A stretch of 64,000 nucleotides of DNA, from the NCBI GenBank assembly GCA_000310025.1, contig FN648459.1:149447-213446 (forward strand), given 5' to 3'. Origin of the DNA: Ectocarpus siliculosus (taxonomy: Eukaryota; Sar; Phaeophyceae; Ectocarpales; Ectocarpaceae). Below the pieces are notes generated by a model. That model was given only the letters and a program-made list of their open reading frames with translations, was not told where the DNA came from and made no database searches. The translations under genes and the position numbers were made by a program. This document shows, in pieces, positions 1 to 12,400 of the stretch; the stretch's first letter is position 1, and every line of letters begins with the position of its first letter.

Positions 1-1230
1 CACGAATCCAAAGCGTTCGTCTCTGGAAATAATCTCAAACCGTTGACAAAAAAGAATCATCCTCAGAAAAGTACCCAACAATTATTTGTGCTACATCAGA
101 AAGGCGTCGGAACGAAAACGGACATTTCTGGAAAAAACAACTTCCAAAAGAGGTGACACCAAATCCTCAAACAAAACAAAAACTCAACTTCTTGAACAAT
201 CAAAACGAGAATTCGGAAAGCACAATGGCCCCAACCATTAATCGTCAAAACATGTCAAACCCTTCCTCCAATACCAAATCCTAAACAGCGCGCACCCGCT
301 AATCGGTACCGTCGCTGTTGTCCAAGAAACGATAGATAATATAAGCAAGCATCCACGCAAACAGCCCCCCTTCTGTCAGCTCCCAAAATTCACCCCGAGC
401 TAATATCTCAATGTCAACAGTCCCCCCTACTTTGCCGTTCACATAAAACACAAATAGACAAGGCCAGAAAACGAACCAATTCGATTGCTGCTCACGCCGG
501 CTAGGATCATGGTCATACATGACATCCCCCCCCATGGTTTTCGATGCAAGAGGAGCAAAACATGCGATACAAAGCAAAAACATGAAAACACGTTACACTC
601 ATGGCATCAAACTCCGGAAAAATTCGTACCGTATGAAAACTGTATTTGCAACTGGAACTACAAAAGCTACCCTGCTCCCTGAGCCACATGCCTTCACGCA
701 CGTCAAGCAACGCGCTATCATCCCATGTCTTGCGCGCGGCCAAAAAACACACCGCAGAGAGCGACCGCTTAACTCAGGACCTAACATAAAAAAACAAACA
801 AACCAAAAGTATCGAAACACCCTAAGCGCAAAACGCGACTGAACGTACTCCCGCCAAAGAATAGGGGAATAATATGAAGCATTCAGCTGCAAGGTAAAAC
901 GCGACTGAAAACATACGAAGAAGCAAGGAAAAAAAAAAAAAAAAACACCTGCTGCTTCCTATTCCACAGGTTGTGGCAATGCTTATCTTGTCGCAGCGAA
1001 CATTTATTATCATGAAACCACGTACAGAAAAAAACATTATTACGCACACGCCGTGGCACACGTGTTTTCTGCATCAAAGTAAACGGTGCGCTTGCAAGGG
1101 AAAAACAGGAAAAAAAAATAATAATAATACGAAACCAAATGGCGAAGCTAAAACGTCCATGGCTGCTCGCAAAACCGAACAAAGTCGTAAACGTTTCACA
1201 TGATTTCCCACTTGGCTGTAACAAGGTGAG
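1..1230. other. A-rich non-coding stretch
   Basis: This stretch is A-rich, with several homopolymer tracts, including a 16-base A run near 929-945. The open frames in it are short, overlap on both strands and show no recognisable motif. I see no gene here. Confidence 0.5.
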
Positions 1231-3135
1231 GTCGTCGCTGTCACCGTGTCCTCCCCGTTCCCGGTCGACTCGAGGGCGCCACCGCTGCTGCCGCCGCTGC
1301 CATCGCCGCCGTTGCCGTTCCCCCGCCGCCACGACCGCCATGAGTTCCAGCGCCAACACGGCTGCCGGTAACGTCGCTGCTGCCGCCTCTACCACCGCCG
1401 CCGTTGTCGCCGCTGCCGCCGACGGGGCTCTGGCCAAAACCGCCGCTGCCGTCTTCTGCTGCCGTCGGAGCTCTGGCCGAAGCCATCACTCTCGTCGCTG
1501 CTCCTGCTGCCGCCGGTGTCGCCGCCGGAGCTCTGGCCGAAGCCGCCACTCCCGTCGCGGCTGCCGCCGTTGCCGCCGTTGCCGCTGCCGCTCCCGTTCC
1601 TGCCCCTATCGAAGGGGTACGCCACCCCTGGGACCGCCCCCCGTCTCCTCGCGCCACGCGAAGATGCCTTACCGGGGTCGAAGGGGTGCGACCGGGCTCC
1701 ACTCCAGGTTTCATCTAACCCCTCACCCCCGTTCTCATCACTGCCGCTTTCCTCGCTGCTGCTGCTGCTGCTGCTGCAGCAGCTCACTTCCTCCTCAGTC
1801 TTTCCGGGATCAAAAGGGTGCGTCGGGGCTCCACTCCCGGTTCCATGCAACCCCTCGTCCCCGCCCCCATCGCCGCCACTGTCTTCGCCGCTGTTGCTAC
1901 AGCTGCCGCTGTTGCTGCTGCTGCTCGCGTCTCCCTCAGCCTTCCCGGGGTCGAAAGGGTGCGTCGGGCTCCACTCCAGATTTCATCCAACCCCTCGTCG
2001 CCGCCCGTGCGGCCGTCTGGACACCCGACGCCAACGCGGCGACCGGGGACGCCGCTGCTGCTTCTGCCGCTGCCGTTCCCCCTGTCACCGATGTCGCTAC
2101 CGCCGCCGCTGCGGCTGCTGCTGCTGCTGCTGCTGCTGCTGCGGCCGCCGCTGCTCGGGTCATCCGTCTCTCCACCATACTTCCTCTCCATCCACACGCA
2201 CCTCCAGCGTATAAAATCCTCCAGGGTCAAAAGGGTACGACGCGCCCCTCTCGAAACCGCAGATGCCGTCGTCTCCGCCGCTGCTGCAGGTCAGGGTGCC
2301 CGGGGCCATCGCGGCGACCAGGGACGACGCTGCTGCTGCCGCCGCTGCCGCCCCCCCCGCCGCCGACGCCGCCGCCACCGCTGCTGCGTCCGTCGAGGTG
2401 CCCGGGGCCATCGCGGCGACCGGGGACGACGCTGCTGCTGCCGCCGCTGCCGCCGTGGTCGCTGCCGCCGCTGCGGCCGTCTCGATGCCCGGCGTCAACG
2501 CGACCACCGGGGACGTCGCCGCTGCTGCTGTCCCCACCGCCGCCGTTGCTGTCACTGCTGATAAAGGTACAGGTGACGCTGCTGGCTGCTGCTTCGGCGA
2601 CTGGTGGTGTGCACTCATGACATACCGGCACGCTTGCTGCGTGGCGCCGAACGACCCGCGAGGAGAATATCCCTCGTTCTCACCGGTAAACGCGGTCACC
2701 GGGGACGTCGCCGCTGCTGCTGTCCCCACCACCGCCGTTGCTGTCGCTGTTGATGAAGACACAGGTGACGCTGCTGGCTGCTGATTCGGCGACTGGTGGT
2801 GTGCACTCATGACATACCGGCACGCTTGCTGCGTGGCGCCAAACGACCCGCGAGGAGAATATCCTTCGTTCTCGCCGGCAAGCTCACCGCCACGCTGCTG
2901 CTGATGCAACGAAGAAAATGTGGCAAATCCTCCGTTCCGCTGCGGCTGCTGAAATCCACCACGATCGCTGCCGTACACCACGCCTGGCTGCTGCTGGTGA
3001 AACGCAGACCCTCTGCCAAACCCGTCGTGCCTCCACTGCTGCTGTAACGACTGCTGTACGGGAACACCTCCGCATGACTGCTGTTGACCATGCTGCTGTT
3101 GTACTCCGAGTCCACCGCCGGCTCCGTACTCCCGC
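1230..3135. repeat. GCC/GCT-rich low-complexity block with nested minisatellites
   Basis: The block is dominated by imperfect CNG triplets (GCC, GCT, CTG), which lack stops and so open several frames on both strands. Two higher-order repeats lie inside it. First, a unit of about 131-140 bases beginning with a core like GGGTCGAAAGGGTGCG recurs near 1614, 1677, 1808, 1948 and 2222. On the minus strand this core reads as PFDPG. Second, a 192-base tandem duplication runs from about 2506 to 2697 and again from 2698 to about 2889. Because 192 is 64 codons, it would be silent in frame. Long frames here, such as plus-strand 1139-2620, are more likely by-products of composition than genes. Confidence 0.75.
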
Positions 3136-3548
3136 TGCACCTCGTAGAGTTGATGCTATGGAAGAGACGCAGGAACTGGCGGGTGCTGCACTATCAACCC
3201 GAACCCCCAGCTAGCCAATAGCTCCAAATTCGAGACATCCGGATGTTCCACTTCGAGACCGAAGCTGTCCAAGAACTCCTGCTCCTCGCTGTTGAGCTGA
3301 AGAGACACCGAACCGGGCAGATGCTGCACTGCCGGTCCGTTCCTCCCGCAATCCTGAAATAAACTAGCCGTTCCCCCGGCTCCATCCCTATAATATCCAG
3401 ACGCATACCCAGCGCCATCCACCCTATCTCTCGTAGCGTCCCCCGCTGAACTCCTCTCCTCTGCCTCCTTAATTCTCCTTTGTAACTCCGCATTCTCGGC
3501 TTCCGCTTTCTTAATTCCTTCTTCCAACTCTCTCTCTCTTTCCGTCAT
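2160..3548 (-). CDS. possible Gln/Ala-rich low-complexity protein with N-terminal coiled coil
   Basis: Two adjacent minus-strand frames may belong to one gene. The first (3548-3156) starts with a charged heptad-like helix, MTERERELEEGIKKAEAENA, and ends with an ordinary mixed composition. The second (3140-2160) begins Gln-rich, contains a 64-residue block present twice (each with GYSPRGSFGATQQACRY), and ends in poly-Ala. The frames are 15 bases apart, with a pyrimidine-rich CTTCCATAG acceptor-like site between them, but I found no convincing donor at the right phase. Known: such Q/A-rich coiled-coil proteins have no fixed function. The coiled-coil part looks more gene-like than the rest. The repeat part may be an open-frame by-product of the CNG block. 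Confidence 0.35.
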
Positions 3549-5631
3549 CGCTGTACCAACACCTGGCCTAGCTAGGCTCCACTCGATATCGTGTTAGTGC
3601 ACTGCCGCCCTCAGCGGTCTGTGGTGTTGAGACTGGGGACTATGTTATCCCAGGAACAGCTGATAAAAAAGGACCATGTATTGTATATATATTCGTCACG
3701 CAAGCCCCTCAGGCAAGCTGGTAATCGACACGCAAGCCCCTCAGGCAAGTGCCCGGGGGCCCCGCACTTGGACCACAACCGCATACATACATACCCTCAC
3801 ACCCATACTTCCCATACGCGTATCCCCCACAGAGGATGCACAGATCGGACTCATATCCAAGTACCACAAACAAAATTAAAAAAACTACCATATAATAATT
3901 GAGATGAATCACACGGCGGGCTCAAGGTGCATCTGCTCCAAGCCGAAAGAAAAGTGAGTGGTGGACGCCATCCTCCGCCCATCAGCAGAGCCGCGGGATA
4001 AGCCAAACGGCCGGGCACAACAACCTCGCCGACGGCCTCCACCGCCAGCTCGTCGCGTTCAGCAATGAATGGGTGTCGTCCCATCACAGCCAGACCCGAT
4101 CTCGCGAACCGTCGGATAATGGAGGGGCGGAGGAAGGCGAAAGGGAAAACATTTCCAATCGGTCCCTAGCCATTGCCGACTGAGGTAGGTGACGTAGTGT
4201 CGGGAACACAAATTAAAGACACTCAGTCAGTTAGTTAGGTAGGCCTACTTGTACTCTACATAATCGGAAATCGGGGGTAATTTTGTTCCATTTTGGGGCG
4301 GGGCGGGGACATATCCCCATGTACCCTCGGGTTTTCCGCCGACGCGTCGACGCTTCGGCGTCCCGCCCTCGCATGGTTTGCATTATCGCTGGCGCTGAGT
4401 AGCTGTGGAGATCGCAGAGAGATGGCAGACACGCCGTACAATACAGGGTCGTCTTCGCAATGTTCTCATGCATACCCCCACGAGAATCGAGGAGCAGCCG
4501 CTAGCCAGCCCGCCAGTCGACCGTGTAGCCTATTGGTCAAGTCAAAACGTAAGAAGACGAACGCTACGAGTAGATTTGCGAGACTATGTTCCCTGTCGTG
4601 CAGTGCTAGAAGCAGCAAGGGCCAGATTGCAACGCAGCAGGTGGTTCCAAGTGAAACGTGGTCAATGACCTGCTCCAAAAGAGTTGGATTGATTTCCAGC
4701 TTTGATCGATACTAACTGCTGTATGGTTTCTTTCGTAGATATTGGGCGCTACGCGAACTACTGCAGGCTGCTTAGTTCCGTGTGTTCCGTCGTAGAACGG
4801 CTGGGTCAGTGCGTGCCGGCGTCGATGACGACGAGATAGATGCAGAACGGGTAGCGAGAGTCAAACATTTTTGGGTGCCATCCATCTACACTGTAACCGT
4901 ACTATATTTTTTCGACGATTAATGGTATTTTCCGATTTTCTCCCCCCTCCGGGGGGCTAGACGATGTGTCCATTATATATACCGTGCCCTTGTCTTGTTT
5001 CATACACATGTCTCCAAAAGTTGCAAACATATGAGGGGCAGCACTAATGTAGTTTTCTGGTCGTTGCGTACCAGGTCGTCAGTGCTAGGGAAAAGTGGTC
5101 CTGATACATTGATGGTGTTGTTCATATGATACGAGGTATTTGTTTTGTCCGAGTTGTGTGCAGCGTTTCCTCTCCGTTTGGTGTTAGCCTTCGAGCTTCG
5201 CCTGTGCGGTGATGCCTCCTTCGATGTGGACGCCGATGTTGTGTGCCCACGGGCCCCTTATTTCGCGGTAGGCCAGAGTTCTACAGTGAGTGATATAGAT
5301 AGTGAAAATGCTAGGGGAGTTGCTTTAGGGCTACAACGACCTGTCGCGTAAGAAGGCTCCCTGTAAATTATCATTGGGAAAGACAAGCCACATATCCAGG
5401 CCTTGGAGAAGGTGGTTGCACAGGTAAGATGTACAACACGTGCACATTAAGAATGACGCGCATCTATCGGATTGTCTGTATATACGGGGGCCATGCCCGT
5501 AGTCTTGTTTCGTCTCCACCAGCATGGAGACATAACGACGCTCGCTGGGTGTCTGTCCAGCCTCGCCACCCAGGCCCTCCAAAACATCACCCACTGCGCC
5601 AATCTCCTACACTATTTGACAAATGTACTCA
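3549..5631. other. no gene seen; short tandem duplication
   Basis: No open frame with recognisable character is present. A short direct duplication (core ACGCAAGCCCCTCAGGCAAG) occurs at about 3698 and 3729. The rest appears unique and non-coding. Confidence 0.4.
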
Positions 5632-6360
5632 GCTTCCATGGAAGTGAATTCTGACTTCCATGGAAGCTGACGCTACTTCCATGGAAGCTACTCCCTACTT
5701 CCATGAAAGTGACACGTTTTTACTTCCATGGAAGCGCTGCGCGACACTTCCATGGAAGTCAACTTGACTTCCATAGAAGTCATTATTGAAAAAGGTGAAT
5801 GTGCCACTTTCATGGAAGTCGAATGTCCATGGAAGTCCGATTGGTCTTCCATGGAAATAGAGTAGCTTCCATGGAAGTTGAAGTTTAACTTCCATGGAAG
5901 CTACTCCATAGAGGACAATGACAGCTTCCATGGAAGTAGTAAAGCTTCCATGGAAGTGAGATCACGGACTTCCATGGAAGCTCTTTCGAATGGCATGAGG
6001 TAGCTTCCATGGAAGTCCACAATGGTTTACATCGCTTACATGGAAGTGAGATCACGGACTTCCATGGAAGCTCTTTGGAATGGCATGAAGTAGCTTCCAT
6101 GGAAGTCCACAATGGTTTACATCGCTTCCATGGAAGTGTCTGTCGACGACTTCCATGGAAGTCATCGAACGAGCTTCCATGGAAGTGTATTGCGTCCATC
6201 CAACTTCCATGGAAGTAACCTCCGCAAGACTTCCATGGAAGCTGTCAAAAAATTCTGCGCGTGCTTCCATGGAAGTCTTGGCATCTTCGACCAGCTTCCG
6301 TGGAAGTTGATTTCCACCGCTGTCACCATGGAAGTTCTTGTAGTCAGCTTCCATGAAAGT
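5632..6360. repeat. palindrome cluster 1: about 19 perfect CTTCCATGGAAG copies
   Basis: The 12-base perfect palindrome CTTCCATGGAAG recurs at irregular spacing of about 10-50 bases. I counted 19 perfect copies and roughly nine with one or two changes (for example CATGAAAG, CATAGAAG, TTCCGTGGAAG). Each copy is usually flanked by A/G on the left and C/T on the right, extending the palindrome to 14 bases. Spacers are mostly unrelated. One segment is duplicated: about 5953-6040 repeats at 6041-6128 with few changes. The array reads through without stops as FHGS, LPWK or SMEV strings in all frames, so the long frames on both strands here are not genes. Confidence 0.95.
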
Positions 6361-9300
6361 TTTTCTGCTCGACGCCACGCCTTAATATATATTAGACATT
6401 TTCGGCCGGCCGGGTATCCATGGGAAAATCAGTAAATTTTCCACGCAAGTATTACACGTCCCGCCAGTTTCCATGTCGACGTCATCTCCGAAGACTCTTG
6501 AGTATATTATTACGGTGCAGGGTGTGCACGTCGCTCTCTCTGTGATGTCGAGATCAGCTTTGATGAGTCGTGATACCTGGATGTTGCTGGCTCTGTACCT
6601 CCACGGCATCTGGCAACAGGCGGCATTCGTCCTATATTGGTGTGGGGTGAACCACCTTTTAGGTGAAAGTGGAGGAAGCGCGAGGTGAAGTGGTGGAAGT
6701 GGTGGAATTATTGGAAGTCAACTAACTTCCTCTGAAAAGTGGGAACAGTTGGTGTTTGTCAATAGTGTCATGTGGAACGCCTTAGGTCGAAGTCATGGCA
6801 GCGCCTGTCTGTGTTAATTATCTGGACGTCGTGGAAGTGAAACAATTCTTCCATGTAAACTCGCCTACGGAGAAACTTCCTTATAGTCTCAGGTGGGGCG
6901 CTTTTGGTGGAAGTCGCGGCAGCGCTTGGCGAAACAGCACGGAAGACTTAACCACTGAAGACTGGCGGTGCCTGCGTTATTTTATTCACCACCTGTAATC
7001 GGCATCATTGTAACGGCTCCACGTATGACCGTCCACGGCCTCCTTCGGTACACAGTCAACACCAGACAGTGCTCGTGTTCCGTACCTACCTGTTGTCGTA
7101 TCCGCCCCCGCTTAGTTGGATTCGGCAGCAACGCCTGCCGTGTCGTTCTTTCCGTAATGTAGCACATGCGGTTACACACTACCAGCTCCCCGCTTCTTCT
7201 TGGACGTGTTTCATTGATCTCCTTATAAAAATATTCGAACGAGTAGTCAACAGTGGGACTTGCAGGTACGACTACGACGTACAAATCCAAATTCCTCACC
7301 ACCCTCAACATTTTCATCCATGCCATCCAAGTCAATCGAGCGACACGTCGGCATCGCATACAATATGTTCTGTCCTCGGGTTGGTATCCGCTTTCTTCCT
7401 GGCGTTGCTCGCGCGTGGAATACTCACCAGAGTTACAGGATTTGCGAGAGTTGACCACGTCATCCGGCCCTCGTCTATGTGGTCCTGACTAACATCGCGT
7501 GCCCCATCGGTAAGTGCCGCATTGTTGCTTCACAATAAGAAAAAACTGTTCCGGTCTCCGATCAGTACCTCAAGAGGTCCGTACTGGTCCAGCTGACGCG
7601 GACGCATTCCGTGATTCCGTGTTAACAAGCCAAAGTCGGGGTTGTTGTTGTTGTTGTTGTTGTTGTTTTCTTCACATTAAACTCGTCTCAGTTGCTAATC
7701 CCAAAATCTAGCAAAGACTCGGCCCGTGGTCACAAAAATGCTAAAGCCATCAGAAGATCTAAAGAACACGCACACTATTAGCAAGAAAAGGGTACACAAG
7801 CCCGAGGAGGTACACCTACAATCCCTGCAGCACGTTTGCGTGCTCACAACTGAACTACACGCCCACACACTACAATTCGACTACAGCAGGCGGCATCACC
7901 CCCCTTGTCCCGCACTTCACCAAAATGAATGTTTGTCGACTACAGCGTACTGCTGTCTGAAGTGCTGTCTGTACAAAATACCACCATGGTGTATGGTGCA
8001 CAACAAACTCGGGGCAAGCAGCTGCTGTCTGAAGTGCTGTCAGAATGGTCCCGTGGACATACAATGAAGAAGAACAACCAACCCGAATCTATCCAGATCA
8101 TCTGTGTTAGACACAGCAGTGTAAACATCGGCACTGACTAGGAATCGTTCCATATTGAAGGGGTCTTCCACGATGCAGGTACACAATTAAGGCACCCGGG
8201 TTATCCGCGCCACCTCTGCCGCGTCTCTCTACAAAACCAGTGACGTCATTCCACACACCTAACACCTATATTCAGGAAAAAAAACGGAAAATAATTGACA
8301 ACACAAGAGATGTTTGTCCGTGCGACACGGTTCGATGCCGTCCGCATGCTCCGGTTCCGCTGCTGCTCCGGTGCCGCTGCTCCGGTGCCGTTTCTCCGGT
8401 GTCGCTGTGGCCAGTCCTAGCACGACCAAATTCGACCCGCTCCGCTTCGTACACGCTCTCGCTGCTGTCCTTCCCAGTCGGTTCCTCGCTTTCTCCCTCG
8501 TTGCACTTAGGGTTCTTGGTCTGAAAATTCTCGCGCCGAAGGGTCAACCAGCCCAGTCAGCTCGTCACCACCTGTCCCCTCCTCATTTGATGGCAAAACC
8601 AGGTTACTGAGACAGTACAGCTCCCTCTAGCAAGCATAGGGCCGTGTACATAGTGCCCGTCCACCTTTCTGATGGCGTCTGCCTCCGCGCACAAAGATGA
8701 GATGGGCATTGCTGCCTGCACCGACGGCCTCGAGGCCCGCGCATCTGCACCTTTGTACCTGACGCACCAGTGCCGACCCAACTCCACCACTACGCACGCC
8801 TTGCCGCGGGTGCGCCGTAGCAAGAAGGTATCGGTCCCTTGAGGATGAGTCTAGCCCTGCTCGCTAGAAAGACCCCCCCCCTCGCTTTGGGTCATGCCTA
8901 AGCAAAACCTTGCCGAGGCAGCGAGGGGAAGAAGGGGGTATGTACACCTTAAAAATATAAAACAAAGGTCCCCATAAAAATTACCCAAGGCATTTACTTA
9001 CCACCCGAACGAACAAGAAAAACGAAAGAAAAACCAAACGGGTAGCAGACGATCGACCCCGATCGTAATGGACAAACGAACAAGGTATTCCCTGGAAAAG
9101 ACAACAGAAGGAGATGAAGACAAAGACAAGAGGGAAGGTAGACAGGTTCCGTCCAACGCTCCAGTCCAGAAGAAATAACAACGAAAAGTATAGGCAACTG
9201 CTGACGCGACACCACACAGACAGACGACTTACTTTCGACGACAATACAGCACTCGGGGTCTCTCCAGTTAACACGAAAACCAATTTATACCCCCCCCGTC

Positions 9301-9481
9301 ATCCTGTACACATTTCCCGGCGAACAACTCAAACAAACCAACGAGTTGAAATTGGGTATCCGGTTGCTCGTCGTTGGTTGAATGTGGTGAAGTCGCCTTG
9401 GGCCCACCCCTCCCGAGAGAATACCACGTCATCCGAAACCTCCTCCAATTCTGAAGCCCCCCCTCTGTGTTACGTGGAGAT
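6361..9481. other. no supported gene; degenerate half-palindromes and a short microsatellite
   Basis: From about 6660 to 6930, half-sites GGAAGT and ACTTCC recur without the full palindrome, suggesting a decayed edge of cluster 1. A GTT microsatellite lies near 7640-7664. At 7949-7970 and 8021-8042 the segment CTGCTGTCTGAAGTGCTGTC is present twice. Minus-strand open frames at 6982-7458 and 8557-8823 have mixed composition, but I recognise no family in them and cannot define exon ends. Confidence 0.4.
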
Positions 9482-12400
9482 TCAGCCGTCGAAGTTGGCA
9501 TCTTCGGACAGGAGGTTCGAGATTAGGAGAGTCTCGTTCCTGACCAGGATCGCATGGCTCAGGAAGAAGTCGCGTAGCACTCGGGGCATCTGTTTGACGG
9601 AGTGCCCGAAGCCTGGATGGGGGTGAGACAAAAAGAATGGAAATAAACGCTCAAAAAAACAAGATGGCGAAGGACCGACTCGTATACTCTAGGGTTGCCG
9701 AAGGTACAAGACAACTACCAAAGTTATTCCACCACATCACCATGTTAGAAGTGATCAACTTACAGGAACATAGTACCAAGTACAACGAGACCCGATGGTA
9801 CACTCCACGGTACCTAAAGTACCGTTTGGAACACAGTTTTGTCTCGGTAGCAATGCCTGTAATTATCGCTTAGAAACAAGGTGAACGTCATTTGACACCA
9901 CCCTCTCCCAGGATTATGGTCGGTCGTGACATGCCCTTCGCGACATGTGCGGGAGGTTGGACTTTCCATTTCGTACATTGACGGCGCGTCCCCTGTCTCG
10001 GAAGAGGAGAGGATGCTTTTCCAAAGCTACATCTACTCTATGGGCGGTCGCCCCGTTGGTGTTGTGGATAAAGAATACCCTCCGCACGCACCGCAGGAGG
10101 AAGGTGGGGGACGCACATATTAAGAAATGAAAGAAGGAAGTTTCGATACCGATCCCTTCCTGCGTGACCCTAGATTCTTGTAGTTGTACGAAGAAATACA
10201 CTGACAAGCGCAGAACTCTTCATATAGGTGCTGAAACACGTCTCACCACACAAATGGGTGCGGCGGTCGCCATAATTTATACGACGAAAATACGAACACC
10301 ATCAACGGTACGAATCCGAGAGCCAGGAGTTGTTGCTTTCGGCCCGCGAGCTGTTCCACAGGAACGTCTCTTGCCCTTCCGGGGTCACGTGCCACAGAGT
10401 CGGGTCGTCTCGTGCCTCCGGTGAGTTGTGAAGGGCGCATTGTTCCTCCGTGTGTTGGCGAAAATGGAACCTGGAAGTTTCAGCGGAAAGAGGTAACGTC
10501 TCTCCGCAATGGTACCCATAAAAGTCGTACACCAGTGTGCGTGTAATCGACACAATTAATGGTACTCGAGTCATGGCTGTACGATTTCAACCACCGATCA
10601 TGAAGGAATGCGTACGAGTGAATGGCCGGGCCGCGGGAATATCCAGCGGGGCGTGGAAACTGGGCAATGGTGCATCGGTGGATAACCCTCTCGTCGGGCT
10701 TGGAATCTCTCAGGGCCGCAGCCGATCGTACCCCTGACGGAGGTTACAAGCGTCGTACACTTCACGACAATGCTCACCTGTCCACAATGTAGCGCGTCAG
10801 TAGCCAACCATCATCGGGGTGGAGGATGCGGTAGGGTCGCATCCTGCACGCTAGATCGTAGAACAGCAAGTCCGGCCTGCATAAAGGGTCTGGCCAGATG
10901 CTCTCCAGGGCCTCGCAGACGACCACCATACCTTCGTAGGCCCAAAGGTTGGCGATTCCCGTGATGATGCCATAGCTTAGACTCCCAACGAGATGGCCAT
11001 GGGACATGTGTCTCGAAAACATGAACCTTAGTAGGCGCACGTCAGCGGGCTGCGGATAGAGGCGCAGGGCAATGGCATAGACTAAGTGAAAGCAGTTAGT
11101 ATTACACAAGTGGGCTGAAAACGCTACAGATATTTCAATTGACTACGGAGATGTGGCGGTGCGGAAAGTGCAGCGTTGAAGTAAATAATAGAGTTTCCCT
11201 CCAACCCATACAACAGGTGGCCCTTCCCCACGTTATACGAGGCTTGCCGAAGGGAATTACATCCTATATACGCGACCAGGGAGAATAGCTGCCCCCCGCC
11301 CCCCGCCCCCGTCCTCGGTGTTTGCCAGCGAAGTCGGGTTTTCGTCGCTGGCAACGACGTTGTGATACAAGACTACGGCGTCGTTAGCTCGGTGATCAGG
11401 CTTCAGCTTCCTTTCGCCTCTGATTTTTTGTGCGGTTACCACAATGGTGGCAGAGGGCTAGATGAGTGGTTTCTGTTAGAGATCCCCGACTCAGTGCAAA
11501 GGGGACGATCGCACCACGTTGTGTGAAATTGGTCAAACACCCTCAATGCAGTTTTACAGTTTGCTTACAACCAGAAAATAATAAATCCATATGCAGCTGT
11601 CATCCGTACGCAAGGAAGTAAGCACAAGAAGAAGCCGAGCACCCTTAGCAGGATGCAGCGCGCCATTCATGCGACTCGCCGAATACCTCACAGTGCTTCG
11701 CGCTTCGTGATGTGAGAGCCTGGTCTGGTGAGAACCCGGCGTGCTCCGTCCCGGCTTTGCAGAGGTGCGAAGTCAATGGCCCAACGCCTACGGCATGCAC
11801 GACTATGAGTACTACCCCTCCTCACAAAGGGCGACATAGCGTTCGTCTAGGAGGATCCCCAAATCTGTTCGTCTTCATAGTGTAACCTTGCACGTGACAT
11901 TCCTTGGGTTGGTAAGGTGGAAACCTGTTATGAACTCCACGTTGAATAATCCCCAACGTTTACCGAATGTAACTCAAATGTATCCTTGATTGTTTGTCTG
12001 CGGAGCTTGTGTGTTGTCCGAGGTTTACGCAAAGTAACAATTTGGGGTAGGTGGCGGCTGCGGTTTAAGAGGGGGTCGGGACAAGCAAGAACATCTATGA
12101 TCTTCCACCGGTGGACGAGAGACATTACTATGTTTAACCCAAGCCAAGTAAGTGATGGCTGTTGCAGAGCGTATGTCTTGCCTACACTTCAATATGAAAA
12201 AGCTCAGTATGGAGGACATGAAGTATATCGTGTTAAACACTGCATGGACATCTTCCTGTGCATGATCGGGCGCAGACGGCTATCTGTACCGCAAACACGG
12301 TGGACGTCGTCGTTCACACCCTCTATTGGTGCGGCGTGGAGTCTGGCGGGTCTGGCGTGTGGTCGGGGACACTCAAGCAGAGTCCGCCTGCCCGATGCCC

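Noticed and set aside
1139-2620. 493-residue plus-strand frame
   Set aside because: Its composition is that of CNG repeats (Arg/Cys/Ser/Pro), with competing frames of similar length on both strands.
5695-6435. Long frames on both strands reading FHGS, LPWK and SMEV strings
   Set aside because: They are translations of the stop-free CTTCCATGGAAG palindrome in every frame. There is no start, splice or domain context.
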